64,000 nt of DNA from an uncultured Acidovorax sp. (lineage in GTDB: Bacteria; Pseudomonadota; Gammaproteobacteria; Burkholderiales; Burkholderiaceae_C). Positions within the stretch are counted from its first letter, which is position 1; each line of letters begins with the position of its first letter. The stretch covers positions 1-64,000 of the forward strand of contig CAJYKV010000003.1 in the NCBI GenBank assembly GCA_913774955.1, read 5' to 3'. The position numbers and the translations under genes were made by a program. Below, piece by piece: positions 8,995 to 17,157 of this stretch. Under the pieces are notes generated by a model that was given only the letters and a program-made list of their open reading frames with translations, was not told where the DNA came from and made no database searches.

Positions 8995-9603
8995 ATGTCA
9001 AGCCATCCGAAGCAGCCGGACGCGGGCCGGACGATCCAGCGGCGCCTGTCCAAAGAGGCCCGGCAGCGCCAGCTGCTGGACGTCGCGTGGTCCATCGTCC
9101 GCAGCGAAGGCGGCGATGCGCTCACGCTGGGCCATCTGGCCGAGCGTGCGGGCGTGACGAAGCCCGTCGTCTACGACCATTTCGGGACGCGCAACGGGTT
9201 GCTCGCGGCGCTCTACGAGGAGTACGACGGCCGGCAGCACGCGCTGCTGGACGAGGCGCTCGCCGCCTGCGCCAGGACACTTCCCGCGGTCGCCAAGGTC
9301 ATCGCCGCGAGCTATGTCGACTGCGTCATGACCATGGGCCGGGAGATGCCGGGCGTGAGCGCGGCGCTGACGGGCTCCCCCGAGCTGGAGGCCCTGAAGA
9401 AGGCGCATGAAGCCCTGTTCCTGGACAAGTGCCGCCATGCGCTCGAGCCCTTCGCGAAGAAGCCTCTGCAGCCGGCCGCCATGCGCGCCGTGCTGGGGGT
9501 GGCCGAGGCGGTGTCTTTCGCGGCGCTGGCGGGGGAGGTGGACCCCGTGGACGCGGAGAACGAGATCTACGACGCGATTCAGCGGATCGTGCGCAGGGGC
9601 TGA
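8995..9603 (+). CDS. TetR family transcriptional regulator
   Basis: 202 residues. The DNA-binding region RQRQLLDVAWSIVRSEGG and AERAGVTKPVVYDHFGTRN near residues 20-65 is a standard TetR helix-turn-helix, with a variable ligand-binding C-terminal domain. Divergent from the quinone oxidoreductase gene, which it probably represses until a quinone- or aromatic-type inducer is present. Confidence 0.92.
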   Translation: MSSHPKQPDAGRTIQRRLSKEARQRQLLDVAWSIVRSEGGDALTLGHLAERAGVTKPVVYDHFGTRNGLLAALYEEYDGRQHALLDEALAACARTLPAVAKVIAASYVDCVMTMGREMPGVSAALTGSPELEALKKAHEALFLDKCRHALEPFAKKPLQPAAMRAVLGVAEAVSFAALAGEVDPVDAENEIYDAIQRIVRRG

Positions 9604-9613
9604 GGCAACTCCG

Positions 9614-10237
9614 TCACGGGGCCTCGGGGCGTTGAGCGGCCGCGTCCCATACCTGCATGACCCCGGTCACTGCGCTGTCCAGGGCGGCCGAGGTCACACC
9701 ATCCCGTGCCAGGGTGGACAGGCCCACCAGGAAGCTCCCGAACACCATCGCCAGCGAGCGCACATCGGTGCCGGCGGGCAGCTCGCCCGACTGCACCGCA
9801 CGCTCGACACAGGCGGCGATGCCCTTGCGGGTACGGGCGCGTGCCTTGGCCAGCAGTTCCTGCACGTGGGTATGTTCCGGCGAACAGACGGCCGCTGACA
9901 AGACCATCAGGCACCCCTTGGGGTGGCCGCGTTCGCTCTGCATCCTGGCGGAGCGGCGCAGGGTGAGTTCGATGGCCTCGCGTGCGGGAACGCTGTCGTC
10001 CCACAGGCTTTCCTCCACGCGCCCGTGCGTGGCCAGGTAGTGCGCCACGACCTCCTTGAAAAGTTCCTCCTTGGAGCCGAACGCCGCGTAGAAGCTGGGC
10101 GCCGTGATGCCGCCGCCGATGCCGGCCTTGAGCTGGGCGAGCGAGGTGGACTCGTAGCCATGCTCCCAGAAGATGTGCATGGCCTGGTGGATGGCCTCGT
10201 CACGGTCGAAGCTGCGGGGGCGACCCATTTGCGCCAC
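9614..10237 (-). CDS. TetR/AcrR family regulator of the MFS exporter
   Basis: 207 residues. MGRPRSFDRDEAIHQAMHIF and TAPSFYAAFGSKEELF give the TetR N-terminal domain; the C-terminal domain contains RGHPKGCLMVL, as in AcrR-type regulators with a C-terminal GCLMV segment. It is divergent from the MFS gene at 10342 and most likely represses it. It converges on the TetR gene at 8995 with ten bases between the stops. Confidence 0.92.
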   Translation of the reverse strand: MAQMGRPRSFDRDEAIHQAMHIFWEHGYESTSLAQLKAGIGGGITAPSFYAAFGSKEELFKEVVAHYLATHGRVEESLWDDSVPAREAIELTLRRSARMQSERGHPKGCLMVLSAAVCSPEHTHVQELLAKARARTRKGIAACVERAVQSGELPAGTDVRSLAMVFGSFLVGLSTLARDGVTSAALDSAVTGVMQVWDAAAQRPEAP

Positions 10238-10341
10238 GGGAATCTCCTTTCAGGATGGATAAATACTAGTCGATACAAAAGTCGTTGACAAGGGGCGGCG
10301 GGCATCGCTACATTTGTACCGATTGATATGAAAGTAGTGCG
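10238..10341 (+). promoter_or_regulatory. MFS promoter and TetR operator region
   Basis: A sigma70-like promoter for the MFS gene is visible: TTGACA at 10285-10290, an 18-base spacer and TACATT at 10309-10314. TACAAA (10274-10279) and TTTGTA (10313-10318) form a dyad flanking the promoter, a plausible repressor site. Confidence 0.5.
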
Positions 10342-11577
10342 ATGACTGAAACGACCTTGTCCCCCCGCAAGAGGCCGCCGACCTCTGCCGACGCCGAGCG
10401 GCTGCCGATCGCGGCGCTGCTGGCACTGGCCATGACCGGCTTCATCTGCATCGTGACCGAGACCCTGCCCGCCGGCCTGTTGCCGCAGATCGGCGAAGGG
10501 CTGCGCGTGTCCCAATCGCTCGCGGGGCAGATGGTCACGGCGTACGCCCTGGGGTCGCTGCTGGCGGCCATTCCCCTCACCATCGCGACGCGCGGCTGGC
10601 GGCGCCGCAACGTGCTGCTGCTGACCATCGTGGGTTTTCTGGTCTTCAACTCCGTCACCGCGCTGTCGTCGAACTACGGGCTGACGCTGGTGTCCCGCTT
10701 CTTCGCCGGCACGGCCGCGGGGCTGGCCTGGAGCCTGCTCGCGGGCTACGCGCGCCGCATGGTCGCGCCGCACCAGCAGGGGCGGGCCATGGCTATCGCC
10801 ATGGTGGGAACGCCCGTCGCGCTCTCGCTGGGCGTGCCGCTGGGAACCTGGCTGGGTGCTTTTGCCGGCTGGCGCACGGCGTTCGGGATCATGTCGCTGC
10901 TGACGCTGGCGCTGATCGTCTGGGTGCAGGTGAAGGTGCCCGACTACCCGGGTCAGTCGGGCCGCGATCCGCTGCCGCTGCGCCGGGTGTTCACCACGCC
11001 GGGCGTGCGCCCCGTCCTGGGCGTCGTGATCGCCTGGATGCTGGCCCACAACATCCTCTACACCTACGTGGCACCGTTCGTGGCTCCGGCCGGGTTGGCG
11101 GCCCACGTGGACAAGGTCCTGCTGCTGTTCGGGCTCGCCGCGCTGGCGAGCATCGGGATCGCCGGGCGGTGGGTCGATCGCCGGCTGCGCTCGGGTGTCC
11201 TGATCAGCCTTGCCGCGTTCGCCCTGACCGCGCTGGCGCTCGGCCTGTGGACGGCTTCGCCCCAGGTCGTCTACGCAGGCGTCGCGGTCTGGGGGCTGAC
11301 GTTCGGCGGCGCGGCCACTTTCCTGCAGACGGCCCTGGCCGATACCGCGGGCGATGGCGCCGACGTGGCCCTGTCGATGAACGTGGTGGCCTGGAACGGT
11401 GCGATCGCCGGAGGGGGACTGTTGGGGGGCGTCCTGCTGGAAACAACGGGCGTGGCTTCTCTTCCCTGGGCGGTGCTGGCGTTGCTGTGCGTCGGCTGGC
11501 TGGTGGCCTGGTCGGCCCGCGCGCGGGGATTTCCTGCAGGCCCTCGGGCATCCAGCGGTGTGGTGGCGGGGCATTGA
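10342..11577 (+). CDS. MFS transporter (DHA1-type efflux)
   Basis: 411 residues with about twelve membrane helices. The segment FICIVTETLPAGLLPQIGEG near residue 35 and a GYARRMVAPHQQGRAMAIA loop are typical of the DHA1 sugar/drug efflux group (SotB/YdhP/AraJ-like). Controlled by the divergent TetR gene, it is probably an inducible exporter of an unknown toxic or signalling compound. Confidence 0.9.
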   Translation: MTETTLSPRKRPPTSADAERLPIAALLALAMTGFICIVTETLPAGLLPQIGEGLRVSQSLAGQMVTAYALGSLLAAIPLTIATRGWRRRNVLLLTIVGFLVFNSVTALSSNYGLTLVSRFFAGTAAGLAWSLLAGYARRMVAPHQQGRAMAIAMVGTPVALSLGVPLGTWLGAFAGWRTAFGIMSLLTLALIVWVQVKVPDYPGQSGRDPLPLRRVFTTPGVRPVLGVVIAWMLAHNILYTYVAPFVAPAGLAAHVDKVLLLFGLAALASIGIAGRWVDRRLRSGVLISLAAFALTALALGLWTASPQVVYAGVAVWGLTFGGAATFLQTALADTAGDGADVALSMNVVAWNGAIAGGGLLGGVLLETTGVASLPWAVLALLCVGWLVAWSARARGFPAGPRASSGVVAGH

Positions 11578-11700
11578 TGCGCTCTCGGTGGAGCGCAGGG
11601 CGGCATGGCGCCGCGGCCGTCGGCGGACACTGACGCCCGTGGCCTCGCCTGCCTGGCACAGCCCGTGTCCTAAAATTGCGCTCCCGAGGAAAGAACCGGC

Positions 11701-12684
11701 ATGGCCACCGCCATGGAAAGGCTTTCATTCTTGCAACCAAGCGTGGCGAAGATGAGCAAGCCTTTTGTTTCGCTGTGTCCTGAGGTGACACGCTCCGATG
11801 CCCTCGCGTTGATGCACTGGCTGGAGGACGACGCGGTCGTCCGCTACCTGAGCGACTCGCGGGACGTGTCCCGCACCATCGAGCGCGCGATCGATCGGGT
11901 GCACATGCCCATCCTTACGCACTTGTTCAACCAGGGTGGACGGTTCTTCATGGCCTATGACCGGCACGACCGGCCGGTCGGGTTCGTCCGCCTCGTGCCG
12001 TCCGGGCCGGACTGCGAGATGGTGCTCGTGATCGGGGACCGCGAGAACTGGGGCCGCCGGCTGGGTGGCAGCGCGATTGCCGAGGGGATGAAGCGGGCCT
12101 TCTTCGACCTGCGGGCCGAGAGGCTCATCGCCAAAATCCACACGGAGAACACCCGTTCGCTGAACGCATTCCTGCGCTGTGGCTTCGAGCCCGAGAGCGA
12201 AACGCCGACAACACTGCACTCCTTTTCCGTGACCGCGGAGCGCTACCTGAAGCTCCTGCGCGACCGAACCCTCGGCGGGCGCGGCGACATCCACATCCCC
12301 GAGATCGACAAGGCGCGGCTCATGGAACTGCTGTTCGTGCAGGAACAGGGCAACATGGCCATGGCCATGGCCGTGGTGGAACTGGAGCACGAACTCGAGC
12401 GCGCCATCGTCGTCGAGCCCCAGCGGGTGGCGCGCAATGTCGTCACGATGAACTCACGGGCGCTGGTGCGCCTGGATGAGGTGCCGGTCGAGGTGGCCCT
12501 GGTCTATCCCGGCGACGCGGACGAAAGCGCGGGAAAGCTGTCGGTGTGCTCCGACGTCGGCGCCGCGATTTTGGGTTTCCGGGAGGGCGACTGCGTGGAT
12601 TGGCGGGTGGATGGCCGAACGCGCCGCATCCGTGTCGAGAGGGTGGTGTACCAGCCGGAGGCGGCGGGGGATTTCCACCTGTAG
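11701..12684 (+). CDS. GNAT acetyltransferase fused to a GreA/Rnk-like domain
   Basis: 327 residues; GAGGAAAG lies 8 bases before the ATG. Residues about 25-180 are a GNAT fold (FFMAYDRHDRPVGFVRL, then a degenerate acetyl-CoA loop NWGRRLGGSAIAEGM and HTENTRSLNAFLRCGFE). From about residue 205 a second domain follows: LMELLFVQEQ, VTMNSRALVRL, and VALVYPGDADESAGKLSVCS with AAILGFREGD, the C-terminal FKBP-like domain of GreA/GreB and the nucleoside diphosphate kinase regulator Rnk. The Rnk-like part implies contact with RNA polymerase; the acetyl acceptor is unknown. The two-domain order looks deliberate, with no frameshift. Confidence 0.85.
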   Translation: MATAMERLSFLQPSVAKMSKPFVSLCPEVTRSDALALMHWLEDDAVVRYLSDSRDVSRTIERAIDRVHMPILTHLFNQGGRFFMAYDRHDRPVGFVRLVPSGPDCEMVLVIGDRENWGRRLGGSAIAEGMKRAFFDLRAERLIAKIHTENTRSLNAFLRCGFEPESETPTTLHSFSVTAERYLKLLRDRTLGGRGDIHIPEIDKARLMELLFVQEQGNMAMAMAVVELEHELERAIVVEPQRVARNVVTMNSRALVRLDEVPVEVALVYPGDADESAGKLSVCSDVGAAILGFREGDCVDWRVDGRTRRIRVERVVYQPEAAGDFHL

Positions 12685-12726
12685 GCGCCGCCGGGATTGT
12701 TTCGGCATCACCGGTACAGTGGCGCC

Positions 12727-13137
12727 ATGTCCAAAGCACCCCTTATCACCGGTCTCGACCATGTTGTGCTCACGGTAGCGAGCATCCCGCGCACCATCGC
12801 TTTCTACAGGCAGGTTCTCGGCTTCGAATCCCGGGAGTTCAAGCCCGGCAGGTATGCGCTGCATTTCGGACGGCAGAAGATCAATCTGCATGAGGTAGGT
12901 ACGGTGGTGGACCCGAACGTACGCCATGCCACTCCGGGCTCGGCCGACCTGTGCTTTTTGACCGAATCGCCGCTCGATGAGGTCATTGCCCATTTGACCC
13001 ATGTCGGGGTGGGCATCGTGGAAGGCCCGGTGAACGCCACGGGTGCCCGCGCCCGGTTGCGGTCGATCTACTTCTACGACCCCGATGAGAACTTGATCGA
13101 GGTGGCCAACGAGGTCGCCGATCGCGTGGTGAGGTAG
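12727..13137 (+). CDS. VOC family protein (glyoxalase/dioxygenase fold)
   Basis: 136 residues from the ATG at 12727. ITGLDHVVLTVASIPRTIAF at the N terminus and YFYDPDENLIEVAN at the C terminus mark the vicinal-oxygen-chelate fold with metal-binding His and Glu. It resembles the virulence-protein/GLOD5-like subgroup. The substrate is not predictable. It may be cotranscribed with the GNAT fusion gene 42 bases upstream. Confidence 0.88.
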   Translation: MSKAPLITGLDHVVLTVASIPRTIAFYRQVLGFESREFKPGRYALHFGRQKINLHEVGTVVDPNVRHATPGSADLCFLTESPLDEVIAHLTHVGVGIVEGPVNATGARARLRSIYFYDPDENLIEVANEVADRVVR

Positions 13138-13214
13138 GGAAGGTCTGCGGCGAACAAAGTCCCCGCGTTGCGGCGCCGGGGCGCGCCGCGCGCGAGGGCC
13201 TGTTCAGCGTCGCC

Positions 13215-14267
13215 TCAATTCGGGAAGGCGACCCCGACCAGCGGGCTGCGCAGGCTGGCCGCGTTGCGCGCCGACAGGGTATAGGTGCTGCCGTCGTCGA
13301 TAGAGAGGTCGCTCACGAAGAAGAAGCCCTGCGCGGCACGCTGGTTCATGGCGGCGAGCTTCTGGTCCCCCGGCTGCTGCAGATTGACGGCGCTCAGGTC
13401 GTATTCGACGGGGCCGTTCTGCGCCGAGCTCTTCTCGAAAACCTGCCCGATGGCGCCACCCTGCAGCGAGAACGCACCCAGGTAGAAGCGGCCCTGCGCG
13501 CCCTGTTCGTTCAGCCGCTGGCGCAACGCTTCGCCGCTGGCCATGCCGCCGGAGCCGGTCACGGGAATCACGGTGTACGAATAGGTGGTGGCGCTGGAGT
13601 CCCTGGCGTAGAGGTTGAAGCTGTCCTGGCCCGCGCCGATCGGGCCGACCAGCCGGTAGCCCATGGCGCCCTCGGCGTTCAGCTGGGCCTGGAAGGCATC
13701 GCTGCTCAGGCTGCCGGAAATGGCCTGCCGCTCGTAGGCATAGGTGGCGCCGCGCGCCGCGTCGCGCACCGTGAGCAGGCTGATGCCCGGGCCGTCGGCC
13801 GACAGGTACGGCCCCTTGAAGGCGAAGCCGCGCGCGCCCTGCTGGTTGAGCTGGGCCACCAGCCCGTCGCCCGAATTGGCCTGCGCCACCGTCTCATAGG
13901 TCAGCCGCGAGCTGGTGTGCGCGGTGTCGGTCACATAGAAGTCTGTCTGCACGCCACCGCCCGTCACCATGGCCGACAGGTAGGCATAGCCGCGCGAGCC
14001 CTGGTCGTTCATGGCGGCCAGCAGCGCAGCGCCGGAGGCAGCGGGCTGGGCGATGTACTGGCCGGTGACCTGGGGCGAAGGAGTGCCACCACCGCCATTG
14101 CCACCCCCACCGTTGCCGCCGCCATTGCCGCCGCCGTCCACGCCTCCACCTCCACCGCCCCCGCCCGTGCCGCCCCCGAAGGCGTCTCCTCCTCCTCCGC
14201 CGCAGGCGGCCAGGCAGGCGGTCAGGGCAAGGGCCGCGGCGCGGCGGGTCATGGCGAGAGCATTCAT
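13215..14267 (-). CDS. repeat-containing lipoprotein with poly-glycine linker
   Basis: 350 residues from the ATG at 14267. The signal peptide MNALAMTRRAAALALTACL ends in a LAAC lipobox. A glycine/asparagine-rich linker of about 40 residues leads to five diverged repeats of about 55 residues, each with a core like LVAQLNQQGARGFAF: LLAAMNDQGSRGYAY, LVAQLNQQGARGFAF, FQAQLNAEGAMGYRL, LRQRLNEQGAQGRFY and KLAAMNQRAAQGFFF. It is predicted to be anchored in the outer or inner membrane with the repeats displayed. I do not recognise a functional family. It converges on the VOC gene. Confidence 0.75.
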   Translation of the reverse strand: MNALAMTRRAAALALTACLAACGGGGGDAFGGGTGGGGGGGGVDGGGNGGGNGGGGNGGGGTPSPQVTGQYIAQPAASGAALLAAMNDQGSRGYAYLSAMVTGGGVQTDFYVTDTAHTSSRLTYETVAQANSGDGLVAQLNQQGARGFAFKGPYLSADGPGISLLTVRDAARGATYAYERQAISGSLSSDAFQAQLNAEGAMGYRLVGPIGAGQDSFNLYARDSSATTYSYTVIPVTGSGGMASGEALRQRLNEQGAQGRFYLGAFSLQGGAIGQVFEKSSAQNGPVEYDLSAVNLQQPGDQKLAAMNQRAAQGFFFVSDLSIDDGSTYTLSARNAASLRSPLVGVAFPN

Positions 14268-14688
14268 GGAAATCCTTGGGTTACTGAGTGAGGGGGTATC
14301 GGCGGCAGACCGTCCTGTGGCATCGTTCGTCGCAACGCACCGAACAGCATCGGGCCGCACGCCGAGGGCAGAGGAAAATTATTGGCGCCAAGGCCGAGCG
14401 GCACTCACCCCACCCAAGCATGGTTTTTGTTTCACGCTGTAGCCCGGCGGATTCGGCGCGGGTCCTGCCGCAGGCTTGAAAATCCCGGAAGACCGGCATT
14501 CGAGCCCGCTGGCGCCTACATTCGCTGACACCTTCCGCTCGTTGCCTGCGCCATGTCATGGCACGGCGGTCGAAGGTTGCCGCTTGCGGGGCGGCTTTTG
14601 ACAAGTCATCTCGAGCCCCTGCGACCGCCGTGCGATGCAGTGCGAAGGTGGATCAGTGGGATGAACGAAAACGCTATGGAGAACGCGA
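14268..14688. other. divergent intergenic region, no gene seen
   Basis: About 420 bases between the lipoprotein and the SnoaL-like gene. ORFs here lack ribosome sites and family resemblance. Promoters for both flanking genes presumably lie here, but no convincing -35/-10 pair or RNA gene was recognised. Confidence 0.45.
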
Positions 14689-15078
14689 TTGCGCGCCACA
14701 AACACCCAAGACTTCTACCTCGCATACATCGCTTGTCTCAATGCGCAGGACTGGTCCCGGCTGGGCGACTTCGTTCAGGCCGACGTGCGCCACAACGACC
14801 GCCCACTCGGTCTGGCGGGCTATCGGGCGATGCTCGAAAACGACTTCGCCAGGATTCCGGACCTGCGCTATGAAGTGGAGTTGCTGGTCGCCGATGTGCA
14901 CTGCGTGGGAAGCCGGCTCAGGTTCAACTGCTCGCCGCAAGGCGAGTTCCTGGGGCTGCCCGTGAACGGCAGGAGGGTCGTGTTCTCGGAGAACGTGTTC
15001 TACGAACTCCGCGATGGCAAGATCGCCCGGGTCTGGTCCGTCATCGACAAGTCGGCAATCGAAGCGCAACTGGGCTGA
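14689..15078 (+). CDS. SnoaL-like / ester cyclase fold protein (NTF2-like)
   Basis: 129 residues using a TTG start, with GGAG at 14678-14681; no ATG is available in frame. TQDFYLAYIACLNAQDWSRL at the start, YRAMLENDFARIPDLRYEV and FYELRDGKIARVWSVIDK at the end are typical of SnoaL-like polyketide cyclase/NTF2-fold proteins. The family includes enzymes and binding proteins, so the reaction is unknown. It is the last chromosomal gene before phage remnants begin, six bases downstream. Confidence 0.8.
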   Translation: MRATNTQDFYLAYIACLNAQDWSRLGDFVQADVRHNDRPLGLAGYRAMLENDFARIPDLRYEVELLVADVHCVGSRLRFNCSPQGEFLGLPVNGRRVVFSENVFYELRDGKIARVWSVIDKSAIEAQLG

Positions 15079-15083
15079 GCTGG

Positions 15084-15185
15084 AGCGGTGCCCTGGCCGC
15101 AGCGCGCTCCGAGCAGGGCCGCATCCGAGGCGGCGTTCCGATGAAGGACAACCACGTCCTGCGAAAGCGCCGGCTGCACGGATAA
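15084..15185 (+). pseudogene. D: remnant of P2-type late control gene D, internally deleted 3' end
   Basis: In one frame 15090-15185 reads ALAAARSEQGRI followed by RGGVPMKDNHVLRKRRLHG and a stop. The intact prophage protein D (44087-45136) contains ALAAARAEQGRI and ends RGGVPKKRNHVLRKRRLHG, but with about 67 residues between them. This is therefore the scar of another P2-like prophage whose D gene lost its 5' part and an internal segment. Sixteen of the last eighteen residues match. Confidence 0.85.
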
Positions 15186-15238
15186 TCGTATGTACAAAAA
15201 GTCTTGCTCACGAGACATATCGTACATACAATAAGTAC
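15186..15238 (+). promoter_or_regulatory. brnTA promoter/operator candidate
   Basis: GTATGTAC at 15188-15195 is the exact reverse complement of GTACATAC at 15222-15229, with a further GTAC at 15235-15238 just before the toxin start. The dyad brackets the likely promoter and fits autorepression by the BrnA antitoxin or the BrnT-BrnA complex. Confidence 0.6.
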
Positions 15239-15508
15239 ATGGAAATCGAGTTCGATACCGGAAAGGATGAGGTGAACATCGCCAAGCACGGCGTCTCCCT
15301 CGCCTTGGCCAGCAGCATCGAATGGAGCGATGTCCTGTGCGTGCCCGACAGCAGGCGTGATTACGGCGAAGTGCGAGAAATCGGGTTCGCTGTCATCGAC
15401 CGTCGGTTGTACGTGGTGGTGTTCGTGCAGCGCGGCGAGGTGATGCGCATCATCAGCCTGCGCAAGGCCAACAGCCGAGAGGTGAAGCTGTATGACGAAG
15501 CGATCTAA
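15239..15508 (+). CDS. brnT: BrnT family toxin
   Basis: 89 residues starting MEIEFDTGKDEVNIAKHGVS, with the conserved DxxKxxxNxxKHG-like opening, then YGEVREIGFAVIDRRLYVVV and MRIISLRKANSREVKLYD near the C terminus. BrnT is a RelE-fold ribonuclease that stops translation. Its 3' end overlaps the antitoxin start by 17 bases, the usual BrnT-BrnA coupling. The pair lies immediately after a phage gene D remnant, the same location where the intact prophage carries cargo. Confidence 0.93.
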   Translation: MEIEFDTGKDEVNIAKHGVSLALASSIEWSDVLCVPDSRRDYGEVREIGFAVIDRRLYVVVFVQRGEVMRIISLRKANSREVKLYDEAI

Positions 15509-15788
15509 GAACCTGGGCCTGATCGTGCCCACCGCTGCGGAAGATGCCGCCATTGCTGCGGGCATCGCGCAGGATCAAGACACGGAGGAAATCACCGCGG
15601 CTGAAATGGCCGCCATGAAGCCACTGCGCCGCATGGGTCGGCCTCCAGTGGAGCGTCCCAAGGTGCCTGTGACGGTGCGCGTGGATGCCGATGTGCTCGA
15701 GGCCATCAAGGAAACCGGCCCGGGCTGGCAAACCCGGGTCAATGACCTGTTGCGCGACGGAGTGCGGCGCGGGAAGCTGGCGGCCTGA
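15492..15788 (+). CDS. brnA: BrnA family antitoxin
   Basis: 98 residues: a variable N-terminal half (with EEITAAEMAAMKPLR) that wraps the toxin, then VTVRVDADVLEAIKETGPGW and QTRVNDLLRDGV, a ribbon-helix-helix DNA-binding domain. It neutralises BrnT and represses the operon, probably at the dyad at 15188-15229. Intact in length and frame. Confidence 0.93.
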   Translation: MTKRSKNLGLIVPTAAEDAAIAAGIAQDQDTEEITAAEMAAMKPLRRMGRPPVERPKVPVTVRVDADVLEAIKETGPGWQTRVNDLLRDGVRRGKLAA

Positions 15789-15827
15789 CACTGGACGATC
15801 GGGCAATGTGCATGCATCCGTGGGAAT

Positions 15828-16301
15828 GCGGCCCCTGCCGGCACGACTTTGGCCAACGTGGACGCCGACCTGCAAAAGGCGATGGAACTGCTGACCGCAG
15901 CGAAGGGCGGGCTGCGCGATGCGGTGCGGGTTCCGTCGCCCGAGGCTGCGGGGACGATGGCTGCCATGCGCGGCACAGGCGGCGCACTAGCCTATCCAGA
16001 CATTGGCCCGAATGGCGGCCAGATCATGAAGATCCCGGCGATCACCAGCGAATCTGCAGCCGGGTATCTCGGGCTGCTGGATCAACGCGGCTTGCTGGTC
16101 AACTCTGATGCGCGCACGACCATCGCACTCAGCCACAACACCACGTTGCAGATGACGGATGCGCCGACCACCGCGCCCGCCGCCCCCATCGAGCTGGTGA
16201 GCATGTTCACCACCGAGAGCGTTGCGTTCAAGGCGGTGCTGTACCGTGGCTGGCAGCCCCGTGCAGGCGCAGGTGCGTACATCGCAGGAGGCATCTGGTG
16301 A
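15828..16301 (+). pseudogene. 5'-truncated phage major capsid protein (HK97 type)
   Basis: The frame is open from 15789 but has no proper start; recognisable sequence begins at about 15849 with NVDADLQKAMELLTAAKGGL. It ends with SHNTTLQMTDAPT and FTTESVAFKAVLYRGWQ, as in the C-terminal third of HK97-fold capsid proteins of tailed phages. Roughly half the gene is missing. It belongs to a phage type different from P2, whose capsid (25274) is unrelated in sequence, so at least two dead phages contributed to this zone. Confidence 0.6.
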
Positions 16302-16435
16302 ACCGCAAGGAAGTCGAAGCCATTCTCGATAGCGTGGTGACCGTCCTACGGCCGCTGAAGCAAGAACTGGCTGAGCTGCGGGAGCGCATCGATACCATGG
16401 AGGTCGCGCCGCTCAAGTTCATGGGCGAGCACTAG
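16298..16435 (+). CDS. small hypothetical phage-remnant protein
   Basis: 45 residues from a GTG overlapping the capsid stop (GTGA). It reads VNRKEVEAILDSVVTVLRP followed by a charged helix ELAELRERIDTMEV, a short coiled-coil-like protein. In tailed phages a small gene in this position is common, but I do not recognise its function. It may simply be left over from the same dead phage. Confidence 0.45.
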   Translation: MNRKEVEAILDSVVTVLRPLKQELAELRERIDTMEVAPLKFMGEH

Positions 16436-16566
16436 CCCGGCAGGCTGTACGCGAAGAATGCGCTGGTAACCTGCCAGCCGGGCGCCTGGATGGCGAAGCG
16501 CACCACTCAGCAAACACCGGGCGATGGTGATGCGTGGCAAGACTGCGGCGCACCGGAGGCAGCACC

Positions 16567-16758
16567 GTGAAGACGGCCGACGAGCTACGGGCGTGGATGG
16601 CCGAGGAGCGGGCCAGGGCGCGCGACAAGCTGCTGGCCGAGGGTGTGCCTGCGGCCGTCGTGGACGGCCTACTCAGTGAGGCGCGGGCGATACATGAGGC
16701 GCAGGCTGACTGCGCCGCTTGCATGGTTGGTGAAGCGCCGAAAGTGCAGGTCCACTGA
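16567..16758 (+). CDS. small hypothetical protein
   Basis: 63 residues from a GTG at 16567 (an upstream ATG at 16534 is in frame). It is mostly helical (ADELRAWMAEERARARDKL) and ends with a short CAAC motif. Not recognised. It sits in the phage-remnant zone and may or may not be expressed. Confidence 0.35.
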   Translation: MKTADELRAWMAEERARARDKLLAEGVPAAVVDGLLSEARAIHEAQADCAACMVGEAPKVQVH

Positions 16759-17157
16759 TGAGAGCCACCGTGAGGACCGTGCGCAGACAGCTCGCTCGCT
16801 GGGCTTGCGCTACTTTGCGGTGACCAGCGCCGGCCGCGAGACGTTCGTCGTGAGCCGAGGTTGCCAAGCGCTCCACCGCGCTGACGACTTGGAGGAGTCG
16901 CGGTGCTTGTTGATGGCATGGGGCAGCCATGTAGCGCGGCAGGGTCAGGACGGCAGGCGCTGACCGGCGCAACCAGACGGCCAGGGGCGGCGGCCCGAGG
17001 AAAAGAGCAAGCTCCCGGGAACCGACCTGTTCCCCTCGTGCAGCTAAACGTCCAGAAAAAAAGGTAAAACTTGTTAGGATTTTGTCGTAACAGTGTGCAG
17101 GCCCACCATTGGTGGTGATTTGCTCGAGGCTATATTTTTTGTGTGCGAGGGATTTAC
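16759..17157. other. gap with probable promoter for the MltR-like gene
   Basis: About 400 bases without a convincing gene. Near its end the DNA turns AT-rich; CCACC (17103-17107) and GGTGG (17111-17115) form a short dyad, and a TATATT-like -10 appears about 25 bases before the ATG at 17158. The first two thirds look like degraded phage sequence. Confidence 0.4.

Noticed and set aside
9907-11574. 555-residue ORF on the minus strand
   Set aside because: Overlaps the MFS gene and the TetR promoter; codon shadow rich in Arg, Gln and His.
14011-14442. proline-rich ORF antisense to the lipoprotein glycine stalk
   Set aside because: The poly-proline run is simply the complement of the glycine codons; no ribosome site.
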